Shown: positions 26,493 to 34,046 of the stretch, piece after piece
Numbering within the stretch: position 1 is the stretch's first letter
Layout: each line of letters starts with the position of its first letter
Assembly (NCBI GenBank): GCA_023411375.1
Contig: JAEYOW010000035.1
Location: 22,618-86,617 of the forward strand
Direction: 5' to 3'
Length of the DNA stretch: 64,000 nt
Source of the DNA: Bacillota bacterium
GTDB lineage: Bacteria > Bacillota > Clostridia > Christensenellales > Aristaeellaceae
Notes under the pieces: model-generated
What the model saw: only the letters and a program-made list of their open reading frames with translations
The model's database searches: none
What the model was told of the DNA's origin: nothing
Translations under genes and position numbers: made by a program

Positions 26493-26762
26493 ATGCAAAC
26501 AATCAAAACAGCGGATGGGCACATCTTTCCCGTGCTTTGGTGCGGGGTAAGCGGAATCAGCGGACAATTGTTCGCGGACGTTACGGGGGAGCCGCTCGGC
26601 GCGCTGATTACCGTCTTTGATAATCCCGAAGCGACGGAAACCATCATTTACAACGACGAGCGCACAGACACCGTGTATAGGGGATATACCCGCATCGTCA
26701 TGTGCGGGAACCGGCCCGATGGTTCTGTACGCGTCTGTCTGGAAAGGCCTGTGGAGGTGTAA
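26493..26762 (+). CDS. Small tail-region protein of unknown function
   Basis: An 89-residue β-rich protein with ggagg upstream of ATG 26493. It lies between Tal and the BppU-like fibre gene, so it is probably a minor baseplate or fibre-linked protein. No known motif. Confidence 0.6.
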   Translation: MQTIKTADGHIFPVLWCGVSGISGQLFADVTGEPLGALITVFDNPEATETIIYNDERTDTVYRGYTRIVMCGNRPDGSVRVCLERPVEV

Positions 26763-26764
26763 CG

Positions 26765-28075
26765 ATGGCACAATTAATTATCCCGATCAACAAGCAGGTG
26801 GATATTTCAAAAGGCGCACTAATGACCACGCTCGGCCTAATGAACTCGGGTGACGAACTTATTCAGGGCGATAGCTATGCACATCGTCTCAATGTGGTTG
26901 TTATGGACGGCGACGCCCAGGCCGACTTAAGCGGACAGGCCATTGTCGGGAAGTTCATTCGTTCCGACGGGTCGACCGTTACTGTGGTCGGCAGTGCCAG
27001 CGGCAACGTAGCAAGCGTTGACTTCCCGTCGTTTGTTTATGCCTATGTTGGGCGGCTGGTAATAACGTTGAGCGCGGGCGGTACGGCTCTTACCCAAATT
27101 TACGCGACCGTGAAAAACGGAAGCACAAACGTTGTTGTAGACCCCGGCAACGTGTTGCCAAATCTGGACGAAATCCAGCAAACCATGTTGGATGTGGAGG
27201 CCGCGCTGCAAGAGATCGAAACGGCGCTTGCAGCCTCAAGCGCGGCCACAACTGCGGCAAACGAAGGGGCGGAAAGAGCCAATACGGCCGCTGCAAGCAT
27301 TGAGAACATGACGGCCATCGCCAACACCCTTACGCCCGGAAGCCAGGCGACAGCGGAGGTAACAATGGCTGGCGGCCACTACATTATTACATTCGGCGTC
27401 CCGCAGGGCATCCAAGGGGAAAGAGGCACAACCACTTACAGCGGCACCGCTATTACCGGGACCAGCACAACGCCGACGGCCTATCCCACAGGGATTGCAA
27501 GTGCGATTCCGGGTGACCAATATTATTACAACGGCATCGCCTCATCCGACATTGGGAATGTGTACATCTGTACAGCCGGAGGCGACGCGCAAACGGCCTT
27601 ATGGAAATACGACAGGAACATTCGCGGAGCGCCCGGGGCCGGAGCGGTGAGCACCGTCAATGGATTACAGCCGCAAGATGGTAACGTGGCGTTGACCGGC
27701 GCGGATATCCCGGTGAGCGGGACGGACGCGACCAAAATAGACGCGGCACTTGCGGGCAAGCAAGAAACCATCAACAGCGGCAACGCGGCAAGCGTGCGCA
27801 CCGCATTAGGCCTTGAAAGCGGAGCCATAAAAGCCATACAGGCAGGTAACTTCACAGTAACGGTTGAGGCTGAGAATTTCGTGGATACAACGGTGACGTT
27901 CTCGCCTGCGTTTGCGAGCGCACCCGCGATGTCCGGAACTATTGGCAACGCGAGCGCCGCGTCTTACACGCGCGTAGGGATATCGCCAAGCGCCGCAAGC
28001 GCGGTTGTGCGCGTATACAATGAGGCCAACGCCCAAAAGACGCTTACCGTGCTGTGGATTGCCGTAAGTCGATAG
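26765..28075 (+). CDS. BppU-type baseplate upper / receptor-binding protein
   Basis: A 436-residue protein from ATG 26765. The N-terminal ~110 residues resemble BppU N-domains (NKQVDISKG..., DAQADLSGQAIVGKFIRSDG). An Ala-rich coiled coil follows (~140–190), a short collagen-like GIQGERG, then repeats with GNVALTGADIP and an IDAALAGKQ coil common in fibres, and a C-terminal β domain. It probably binds the host surface. Confidence 0.8.
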   Translation: MAQLIIPINKQVDISKGALMTTLGLMNSGDELIQGDSYAHRLNVVVMDGDAQADLSGQAIVGKFIRSDGSTVTVVGSASGNVASVDFPSFVYAYVGRLVITLSAGGTALTQIYATVKNGSTNVVVDPGNVLPNLDEIQQTMLDVEAALQEIETALAASSAATTAANEGAERANTAAASIENMTAIANTLTPGSQATAEVTMAGGHYIITFGVPQGIQGERGTTTYSGTAITGTSTTPTAYPTGIASAIPGDQYYYNGIASSDIGNVYICTAGGDAQTALWKYDRNIRGAPGAGAVSTVNGLQPQDGNVALTGADIPVSGTDATKIDAALAGKQETINSGNAASVRTALGLESGAIKAIQAGNFTVTVEAENFVDTTVTFSPAFASAPAMSGTIGNASAASYTRVGISPSAASAVVRVYNEANAQKTLTVLWIAVSR

Positions 28076-28086
28076 GAGGGGTATGA

Positions 28087-28389
28087 ATGTATGTAATACT
28101 GGACGCTAGTGGACGCATAGTAGGATCATCCGACAGTGAGCTGGTCGGTTCGACGGAGGTTGCAACGCCGGACGGTTGGGACGCAGAGCATCAGCATAAC
28201 TGGCGGGTGGAGGGCGGTGTGCTGGTTCACGACCCGCTGCCGGAGCCGGAGGAGGGCGAGACGGAAACGGAGCGCCTTCGCGCGGAAAACGTCCTGCTGC
28301 GGGCACAGGTACAGGCGTTATCAGACCGTGGGGAATTTGTGGAGGATTGCATTGCCGAGATGGCTGCGAAGGTGTATGGCGGTGTGTAA
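28087..28389 (+). CDS. Small phage tail-region protein with coiled coil
   Basis: A 100-residue protein from ATG 28087. A β N-terminus (VILDASGRIVGSS, GWRVEGG-like text) and a C-terminal coiled coil (TERLRAENVLLRAQVQAL) are usual in small genes after the fibre. Possibly a fibre chaperone or XkdW-like protein; not certain. Confidence 0.6.
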   Translation: MYVILDASGRIVGSSDSELVGSTEVATPDGWDAEHQHNWRVEGGVLVHDPLPEPEEGETETERLRAENVLLRAQVQALSDRGEFVEDCIAEMAAKVYGGV

Positions 28390-28459
28390 GGCAATACGGG
28401 CGGCACTCCTGTGGGCGCGGCTCTTTTTATTGCAAATTTTGACCGGGAGGGGGGATGTT

Positions 28460-28594
28460 TTGATAATGGCAATGTTTTTCGCGCAAAGGGTGATCTTGGG
28501 CAAGACGGCTTATGCCGACGTGCCCGCGGTGCTTAAGCCCGCGGTGGCCGAGTTGCTTAACGACGCGGGTCTTGGCGAGTTGGTAACGGCGTAA
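28460..28594 (+). CDS. CD1375-family small phage protein
   Basis: A ~42–44-residue protein starting at TTG 28460 (best spacing from ggagggggg) or ATG 28466. The sequence FFAQRVILGKTAYADVP and LNDAGLGELV fits the tiny CD1375-like phage family found between the fibre and lysis genes. Its function is not established. Confidence 0.6.
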   Translation: MIMAMFFAQRVILGKTAYADVPAVLKPAVAELLNDAGLGELVTA

Positions 28595-28664
28595 TGGACG
28601 CACGGGCGCAGATGGGGGCGGGCAAAAGTCCGCTCCTTTTCTGCACGCGGAAAGGATGATTGAT

Positions 28665-28760
28665 ATGATGTGGCTGCTATGGCCCGTAGGTATCTGGCTG
28701 GCGCTGGTCGCCCTCATCCTGTGGGCGGGATGGCGGTGGCACGGAAAGGATGATAGATAA
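28665..28760 (+). CDS. 31-residue single-pass membrane peptide
   Basis: ATG 28665 with aaagga eight bases upstream; the product MMWLLWPVGIWLALV... is one hydrophobic helix ending in a basic, polar RWHGKDDR tail. Its TAA overlaps the endolysin ATG by one base, so it is coupled to the lysis gene. It may be a holin-like or regulatory membrane peptide. Confidence 0.5.
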   Translation: MMWLLWPVGIWLALVALILWAGWRWHGKDDR

Positions 28761-29560
28761 TGACTAAGGTATCAAGCGCCGCTTATGTGGCGGCGGGAAA
28801 GACGCTGCTTGGGCAGGCGCGGAAGCAGACCATCCCCTATGTGGCAAACGGCATGAGCCTAGCGGGCATGGACTGCCAAGGACTGGCCGAGTATTTGCTT
28901 ATTCAGTGCGGCGTGCCAAAGGCGGAATGCAACCTTGCGGGCAGTAACGCGCACTGGCGTAATTGCGTGTGGACGGGTACGCCGGAGCAGTGCAAGGCGG
29001 CGTTTGGGGCCGTGCCTCCCGGAGCGTGGGTGTTTATTGTCTCTGACGACGACGGCGCGCCGGAGAAGTACCGGGGGGACGGCCTGGGCGACGCGGGCCA
29101 CATGGGCGTGTACCTGGGCGACTGCGCGTTGCACGCGTCCTCCTCGCGCGGGTGCGTCGCGGAGAGCAAGTTTGTGGGCAAGACCATCCCCAACGGCGGT
29201 TGGAACAGGATTGGGCTGCCGCCCTGGGTGGACTACGGCATCACCAGCGAGAGCGGCGCGGATACGTCCGGGGAGGCACAGGATGCGCAGGAGGGGGCCT
29301 TCGGGAGCGAGGACGAGGGATTAACCATCGGGACGCCGACAACCCCAAAAGCGACCTATGCGACCGTCGTATCGCCCGATGGCGGCCCGGTCATCCTGCG
29401 CAAGTCGGCCAGCCGGAATGAGAGCACGTATTGGCTGGTCAATCCGGGCGCGTGGGTGCTCGTGAATCGTGTCAAGGGCGATTGGTCACTGATCACGGCG
29501 ATCTGTACGGACGGCTACCAGCGCCGGGCGTATATGATGAGCCAGTTTTTGCGCGGGTGA
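28760..29560 (+). CDS. NlpC/P60-type endolysin with SH3-like C-terminus
   Basis: A 266-residue peptidoglycan hydrolase. The NlpC/P60-like core has the catalytic Cys in MDCQGLAEYLL (residue ~38) and a His in GDAGHMGVYLGDC (~114–120). A Gly/Glu/Asp-rich linker (~178–205) precedes a C-terminal bacterial SH3-like module (VILRKSAS, PGAWVLVNRVKGDWSLI). It cuts the host wall for lysis, reaching it through the holin. No signal peptide is seen. Confidence 0.85.
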   Translation: MTKVSSAAYVAAGKTLLGQARKQTIPYVANGMSLAGMDCQGLAEYLLIQCGVPKAECNLAGSNAHWRNCVWTGTPEQCKAAFGAVPPGAWVFIVSDDDGAPEKYRGDGLGDAGHMGVYLGDCALHASSSRGCVAESKFVGKTIPNGGWNRIGLPPWVDYGITSESGADTSGEAQDAQEGAFGSEDEGLTIGTPTTPKATYATVVSPDGGPVILRKSASRNESTYWLVNPGAWVLVNRVKGDWSLITAICTDGYQRRAYMMSQFLRG

Positions 29561-29599
29561 CGGTGGCGCGGAATGTGGGATAGAAGGGAGGTGGTGATA

Positions 29600-29842
29600 T
29601 TGAGCGATACTGTCATTGTCGCCTTGGTGTCCTTCGCGGCCACGCTGATAACCAGCTTGGGCGGGTACAAGCTGATCGCATACCGCGTTGAGCAGCTGGA
29701 GCGGAAGGTCGAGAAGCACAACGGGGCGATCGAGCGCGTAGCCAAACTAGAGAGACGTGCGGACGTCGCGGACGAAAAACAGGTCGTCGCAAACCATAGG
29801 ATTGACGATCTGGAAAACGATGTGAAGCGCATGAGCGCTTGA
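29600..29842 (+). CDS. Membrane-anchored coiled-coil lysis protein (XhlA/holin-like)
   Basis: An ~80-residue protein; TTG 29600 fits the gggagg best. One transmembrane helix (TVIVALVSFAATLITSLGGY) is followed by a charged coiled coil (VEQLERKVEKHNGAIERVAKL). This is the topology of XhlA-like lysis accessory proteins. It lies between endolysin and holin genes. Confidence 0.65.
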   Translation: MSDTVIVALVSFAATLITSLGGYKLIAYRVEQLERKVEKHNGAIERVAKLERRADVADEKQVVANHRIDDLENDVKRMSA

Positions 29843-29868
29843 CAAATATACGATTGGAGGAAAGAATC

Positions 29869-30150
29869 ATGACTTGGGATGATATCAAAAGGAAACTGAC
29901 CTCTCGGAAGTTTTGGGCCGCGCTGGCCGGATTTGTGAGCATGTTGGCCGTCGCCTTGGGGGCATCGGAGGCCACGGCTACGCAGGTGACGGCGCTGATC
30001 ATGGCCGGGGCGAGCGTGATCGCCTACATCATCGGCGAGGGCCTTGCGGATGCGGCCGGGGCCGGAGGCGCTGTGACTGGCTTGCCGTTGGATGCTATTG
30101 ATACAGGTGTTGAGGTTGTAACGGAGATTGACAAGCCGCCTGAGATGTAA
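29869..30150 (+). CDS. Phage holin
   Basis: A 93-residue protein from ATG 29869 with ggagg upstream. Two hydrophobic helices (SRKFWAALAGFVSMLAVALG and TALIMAGASVIAYIIGEGLA) follow a charged N-terminus with the KFWAALAGFV phrase of Gram-positive holins. It should form the membrane lesion that releases the endolysin. The acidic C-terminal tail is inside or outside depending on topology. Confidence 0.8.
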   Translation: MTWDDIKRKLTSRKFWAALAGFVSMLAVALGASEATATQVTALIMAGASVIAYIIGEGLADAAGAGGAVTGLPLDAIDTGVEVVTEIDKPPEM

Positions 30151-30174
30151 TGGCGGCTTGCAGGATGATTCGAG

Positions 30175-30207
30175 GGGCGCGGCTGTATGGCTGCGCCCTA
30201 TTTTTTT
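30175..30207 (+). terminator. Terminator at the end of the late operon
   Basis: A nine-base-pair stem GGGCGCGGC/GCTGCGCCC (one G·T pair) with loop TGTATG is followed by TA and seven T. A second perfect hairpin, CAAGCCGCC/GGCGGCTTG, lies just upstream at 30132–30160 over the holin stop codon. Confidence 0.85.
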
Positions 30208-30216
30208 ATCATCATG

Positions 30217-30558
30217 TTACAATTCGTCCTGCGTCAAATCGGAGCATACGGCGAATGCAAGCAACCTCGTTGTGTAATCCGGCGGCGTTCTTACGCCCGA
30301 ATCCCAAGCTTCGACAGCTCGGCGGGTAATCCCGTATTTCGCCGCAAACTTAACCTGCGACAGTCCGCTGGCGGCGCGGATGCTTGAAAATCCTCCGCGT
30401 GCCATGGCGTAAATCAGATTAAGCGTCAGAGCAATGCGCTCCGCGTCTCCGTTATAGGCGGCCATCCACTCTTGCCAGCCACGCTCGGCGATATAGAGCT
30501 CGATGTCGTCATACTCCGTTGCCTCATGGTATAGGCGTTGAAAAGTCTCGTAGTTCAT
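30217..30558 (-). CDS. XRE-like helix-turn-helix protein
   Basis: A 113-residue protein on the minus strand, opposite to the phage late genes. The C-terminal helix-turn-helix reads GLSQVKFAAKYGITRRAVEAWDSGVRTPP, like XRE/Cro regulators; the N-terminus is acidic and helical. Its ATG overlaps the stop of the AP2 protein gene by four bases, so the two are coupled. It is a candidate repressor for the palindromic operator at 31,594–31,614, by analogy with small HTH genes in prophage accessory loci. Confidence 0.72.
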   Translation of the reverse strand: MNYETFQRLYHEATEYDDIELYIAERGWQEWMAAYNGDAERIALTLNLIYAMARGGFSSIRAASGLSQVKFAAKYGITRRAVEAWDSGVRTPPDYTTRLLAFAVCSDLTQDEL

Positions 30559-31076
30559 ATCTGTTCCTCCTTTTTTGATTCATCCAAATATGCCTTGTGA
30601 TACCTCTCCCAGGCTTCATCCCTCACGCGGCAGGCCTCGCCAAAGTCGCTGTAATACCCAAGCGATATGCTTTTGCCGCGAAACATAATGCGCACCTGCC
30701 AGCGGTTGAGCGCTTTGTGCCAGTTAACGCCCGGGTGCCCGCTGGTATTATTGGCCTGCGGCTGGTTGGTGGTACCAAGCCGTGACAGGTTGGTGCCGTC
30801 AACACGCTTGACACGCGCCTGCATGTCGGTTGCCTGCCTGCTCTTGAGGGCTCGGGCGCATGAGGGGCACAGCGTGCGGTTTCCCCATGATTCGCGCACA
30901 CTCATACGCACCTCCGCGCCGCAGTCGCAGCGCCATATCCATATGGTGCTGTTCTTCCCATCCACTTCCTGTGTGGGATGATCGGCTACAAGGCTTCCCA
31001 CACGACGGCCCGTGATGTCGCGCCGCCTGCTGTCTCCAAGAATGGGCGCGTTGCCTCCCGCTCCCTTCTTACCCAT
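30555..31076 (-). CDS. Zinc-ribbon plus AP2-domain DNA-binding protein
   Basis: A 173-residue protein, ATG 31076 with ggaggt upstream; an ATG at 31100 would precede that site. A zinc ribbon lies at ~47–75 (WRCDCGAEV, LCPSCA). Residues ~115–165 resemble an AP2 domain: HPGVNWHKALNRWQVRIMFRGKSISLGYYSDFGEA. No HNH or GIY-YIG nuclease motif is visible, so it is probably a DNA-binding protein and not a homing enzyme. Coupled to the HTH gene. Confidence 0.78.
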   Translation of the reverse strand: MGKKGAGGNAPILGDSRRRDITGRRVGSLVADHPTQEVDGKNSTIWIWRCDCGAEVRMSVRESWGNRTLCPSCARALKSRQATDMQARVKRVDGTNLSRLGTTNQPQANNTSGHPGVNWHKALNRWQVRIMFRGKSISLGYYSDFGEACRVRDEAWERYHKAYLDESKKEEQI

Positions 31077-31139
31077 CTGGTACACCTCCAGCGATATCAT
31101 AGCACGGCCCGCCGCTTAACGGGCGGGGCGTGCTTGTGC

Positions 31140-31547
31140 TTAGTAGATAACGGCGATTACAACGGGGTCAACAAGCAGGACTTCGCCGTCGTCGGCGGCG
31201 TAGTTGCTCATGTCTCCGTACTGATCGGAGGCGATAAGATAGCAGTGCTTGCCAATTCCGCGCTTCGTCGCCGCGCTTTTGATCGCCGATTCTGGCTCAT
31301 AGCCGCACAAAACACCGGCGGTATTGGCTCCGACTTCCCAGGCGCACGTCCCGTACAGCTCGGGCAGTTCGTCGTATTCATCGCTTCCGTAGACCGGGAA
31401 ATCCCGTTCGTCGGCGCGGTCGGGGTTGTCCTTGCTGTGCCCGCAAATGTCGCCCACATTGCGGGCTAGGTCCTCAAAGCGGATACCGATGCATGCATAA
31501 TCCTCGCAAGCTTCTTCGATTTTGGCGATAATCTCTTTCTCTGTCAT
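31140..31547 (-). CDS. Acidic accessory protein of unknown function at the prophage edge
   Basis: A 135-residue protein from ATG 31547 with ggagg eight bases upstream. About 28 Asp/Glu against 11 Lys/Arg make it strongly acidic, as in DNA-mimic proteins, but no family is recognised. The middle has a cluster DERDFPVYGSDEYDELPELYG; the C-terminus is hydrophobic β-like (EVLLVDPVVIAVIY). It has its own strong, apparently repressible promoter. Located between the prophage and a CRISPR-Cas locus, it could be an anti-defence factor, an antitoxin-like protein or another moron; this is inference. Confidence 0.6.
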   Translation of the reverse strand: MTEKEIIAKIEEACEDYACIGIRFEDLARNVGDICGHSKDNPDRADERDFPVYGSDEYDELPELYGTCAWEVGANTAGVLCGYEPESAIKSAATKRGIGKHCYLIASDQYGDMSNYAADDGEVLLVDPVVIAVIY

Positions 31548-31590
31548 TATGGTAGCCTCCTTCTTTTTCGTACCTCCTTGGTACATATAT

Positions 31591-31619
31591 ATAATACCAC
31601 ACATTGTGTGGTATGTCAA
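31591..31619 (-). promoter_or_regulatory. Promoter with a 21-base palindromic operator in the spacer
   Basis: On the minus strand TTGACA (31614–31619) and TATTAT (31591–31596) are exactly 17 bases apart. The perfect inverted repeat ATACCACACA-T-TGTGTGGTAT (31594–31614) fills the spacer. The position would block RNA polymerase when bound by a dimeric regulator. Downstream, a small gtacc/ggtac hairpin carries an extra aaggagg in its loop region. Confidence 0.75.
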
Positions 31620-31732
31620 GAGGAATAATATCATTTTTTTTAAAAAAAGTCAGAGTAATTTCCCCGTATTCAGCGCGCCCCATCTTTATTACTCCCTTTT
31701 TACTCTTTTGTATCGATTTTTTGTTATGATAT

Positions 31733-31764
31733 ATAGATTTCTTTCTCCCCACGCGGGGGACGAC
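31733..31764 (-). CRISPR. Single degenerate type I-C CRISPR repeat
   Basis: Read on the minus strand, GTCGTCCCCCGCGTGGGG (31747–31764) matches the 5' half and stem of type I-C repeats, which typically continue to a GTGGATTGAAAY end. Here the 3' half is AGAAAGAAATC instead. It sits ~270 bases after cas2, where the first repeat should lie. No second repeat or spacer is visible in the window. Confidence 0.55.
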
Positions 31765-32032
31765 TGCACAAATCACCAAAAACAGCGCAATTATTCATCC
31801 GCTTATCCCATATTTTCAGTTCACTGTACCAAACAAACCATAAAGAATCCTATTCTCCTGTTCCTTTGTGTACCCCAGTTCCCTCAATTATGAAGTTTTC
31901 AAGGTGCGAAGGAACCGTACAAATCATGTGAGCTTCACGTTCGCACAAATACCAAACCCAGCGTTTCGGCGTTCCGATAGCATGCTTGGCGCTTCATATC
32001 CGTTGCTTCCCGTCTTGCGCATCCTTTTGCTC
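31765..32032 (-). promoter_or_regulatory. CRISPR leader after cas2
   Basis: This 268-base non-coding stretch separates cas2 from the lone repeat. Read on the minus strand it holds TGCGAA (complement of 31940–31945) paired with TTCGCA (31905–31910), enclosing a GAAGCTCACATGA segment like that seen in type I-C leaders, and AT-rich text next to the repeat. It should hold the array promoter and integration signals. Confidence 0.55.
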
Positions 32033-32323
32033 TTAAATCATCAGCGTACCCTCCATATCCACACCAGGCTTGACGCCAATATGAACCACGTTGCGCTTCG
32101 TGCGCTCGCCAAGGGTATAAAACCGCAGGCTGTCCTCAGCCGGGTTAATCAATTTTTCGAGCTCGTGCCGGGCCACGGCCAGCTGCGCGGCATCCAGAAT
32201 GCATTCGAACACGCTGTTTTGCACGCGAATTCCACGGCCCTCACAGTATTTAGCCACACGCTGCAGCCGCCTCCGGCCCTCGGGCGTCTGCGTGCTCACA
32301 TCGTAGGTAATTAAAATCAACAT
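32033..32323 (-). CDS. cas2: CRISPR-associated endonuclease Cas2 (type I-C)
   Basis: A 96-residue protein with the ferredoxin-like start MLILITYDVSTQTPEGRRRLQRVAKYC, the conserved Asp after the first strand and RVQNSVFEC. It pairs with Cas1 as the spacer integrase. It is the last gene of the operon, 28 bases after cas1. Confidence 0.96.
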   Translation of the reverse strand: MLILITYDVSTQTPEGRRRLQRVAKYCEGRGIRVQNSVFECILDAAQLAVARHELEKLINPAEDSLRFYTLGERTKRNVVHIGVKPGVDMEGTLMI

Positions 32324-32350
32324 TTCTGTCTCCTGCCTGATAGCATCCCG

Positions 32351-33388
32351 CTACTTCCATAAAAATGGGGGGTATCCGTCGATGTCGCCGCGAATCGCGC
32401 GCGCCAGCAGCATCGCCTGGGCATAGGGTACCAGTCCCCATTCCACCTTTTCTCCAAGGTATGGATGGGTGATGATCTCCTGCTTGCGCTTTTGCCACAC
32501 AGCCAGGATTCCCTTGCGCTGCTCGTCCGTCATGCGCACGGCGCCGCTCTCCTCGCGTACGAAGCCGCTGTCCTTCACCTGCCGCGTATTGATAAGCCCG
32601 AGCGCAAAACGGTCGGCCAAGGGCGCGCGCAGCTCCTCCATCAAATCCATCGCCAGCGAAGCTCGGCCGGGGCGGTCTGTATGCAAAAAACCCACATACG
32701 GGTCAAGCCCCACTGTTTCAAGAGCGGCTGCCACCTCGCGCGATAAAAGCACGTAGACAAACGATAACAGCGCGTTCACATTGTCTGTAGGCGGACGCTT
32801 CACGCGCCCGTCAAAGAAAAACGTATCCTTCTGCTGCAAGATCATTTCGTCAAACACCGCAAAGTATTGCGCCGCAGCCTCCCCCTCCACGCCGCGCAGC
32901 GTTTCCATAGCCGCGGCTGTTTCCAGCGCGCGCAGGCTGTTCCACAGCGCCCCCGACGCAGCCTTCAGCCTTGCCGAATCCACGCGCATGGCGTAATCCC
33001 GCAGCGTTCGTTCCACCACCCAGCGCGCATTGTACAGCTTGCCCGTCAAAAAGGCGCGCGCGTAGGCGACGCAGTCCTCCTTCGTGTCGGACAGGCGGTA
33101 CTGCTGCTTTCGCAAAAGTACGTTACCCCGTACCGGCCCATGCACGCCTGCCAAAAAACGCCCGCTCCGGCTTAAAAAGCTCAGGGAAATCTGCCGCTGC
33201 GCACAGGCGTTCATCAGGGCTGGGCTCGCACCCGTATAGCCAAACGTTACGATTCCTTCCAGATTATGCAGCGGGAAACGTCCGATTTTTTCATCCTTTT
33301 CCAGCACCACCACAGCCTCGCCCTCCAGCGCCAGATAACGCTCGGGCGACGTCACGTAGAGCGTGTTATTCAGCTTGCGCATCCTCAT
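32351..33388 (-). CDS. cas1: CRISPR-associated integrase Cas1 (type I-C)
   Basis: A 345-residue protein with a β N-terminal domain (LYVTSPERYLALEGEAVVV) and a helical catalytic domain. The metal ligands can be placed: a Glu in GVEGEAAAQYF, a His in VGFLHTDRPGRASLAMDLMEE and the Asp in the same motif. It joins new spacers to the array together with Cas2. Start at 33388 or ATG 33382; it overlaps the cas4 end by 23 bases. Confidence 0.96.
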   Translation of the reverse strand: MRMRKLNNTLYVTSPERYLALEGEAVVVLEKDEKIGRFPLHNLEGIVTFGYTGASPALMNACAQRQISLSFLSRSGRFLAGVHGPVRGNVLLRKQQYRLSDTKEDCVAYARAFLTGKLYNARWVVERTLRDYAMRVDSARLKAASGALWNSLRALETAAAMETLRGVEGEAAAQYFAVFDEMILQQKDTFFFDGRVKRPPTDNVNALLSFVYVLLSREVAAALETVGLDPYVGFLHTDRPGRASLAMDLMEELRAPLADRFALGLINTRQVKDSGFVREESGAVRMTDEQRKGILAVWQKRKQEIITHPYLGEKVEWGLVPYAQAMLLARAIRGDIDGYPPFLWK

Positions 33389-34046
33389 CCTCCCTCAAGC
33401 GCCGGGCGATATAGGCGCTCACGGACCGCTTGCCGGCAAGGCGGGGCAGGCATTGCTCCTTGAGCGAGCATGCGCTGCATCCCTTGTGCGGCTTTACCTT
33501 TGGCGTATGCCCCCGCTTCATCATGGCATGCATCTCCGTCAGGCATTGCGTCACGGTATCCCGCAGGTCGCTCGTCAGCTCCACGCTTTCGCGGCGCGCG
33601 GTCTCCCCGTAATACAGATAGCCAACCTCAATACGCGGGCAGAGCAGCATCTACTCCAGACACAGGGCCTGGCAGCAGAGCTGCAGCCTGTCCGCGTCGT
33701 GCGGCTTTGGCCGCCCGCGCTTGTATTCCACCGGCGCGGGCAGCCAAAGTCCCTCCTCCCCATGGAGCGGTACGCCATTCGGATCGCGTCGAAACTCCAC
33801 CACGTCGCATTGCCCGCTTACGCCCAGCGTGCGGCTGCGAATGCTCAGGCCCCGCACAGTCAGCAAATCACCCCGCCGCCCGCGCAAATCCGCGTCGTGC
33901 GCCCGCTCGTGAAGCTGATTTCCCTCCACGGTGCGCACGTTTTCCGCCCATTGGTCCTCCAGCGCAATCAGCGCCCACTGGCGCGGGCAGTAGGCGTAGT
34001 GCTGCAGCCCGCTGAGCTGGAGGAACTCGTCCTCCTCATAGTCCAT
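33366..34046 (-). pseudogene. cas4: cas4 interrupted by an in-frame TAG
   Basis: Two abutting frames together make a normal ~226-residue Cas4. The first (ATG 34046) has LQHYAYCPRQW with the first Fe–S Cys, H and D residues of the RecB-type nuclease (NQLHERAHD, GQCDVVEF), VEYKRGRPK and the QxxxY-like CCQALCLE. TAG at 33651–33653 then breaks the frame; it continues as MLLCPRIEVGYLYYGETARR with the three C-terminal Cys (CSACSLKEQC). Intact relatives, as I recall them, have Glu-Glu-Met here. Cas4 trims prespacers with Cas1–Cas2, so adaptation may be impaired unless the codon is read through. Confidence 0.85.

Noticed and set aside
1..30210. Integrase, repressor and att site of the prophage
   Set aside because: None is visible; the left end is outside the window, and no convincing duplicated core sequence can be identified from one end only.
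31474..31682. A ~69-codon minus-strand frame with a start after aaaggga, crossing the palindromic promoter
   Set aside because: It overlaps the acidic protein gene in another frame, and its codons run through the perfect promoter and operator; the regulatory reading explains the sequence better.
31640..32032. Further CRISPR repeats or spacers around the lone repeat
   Set aside because: I looked for second copies of GTCGTCCCCC or its complement and found none in the leader or the phage side.
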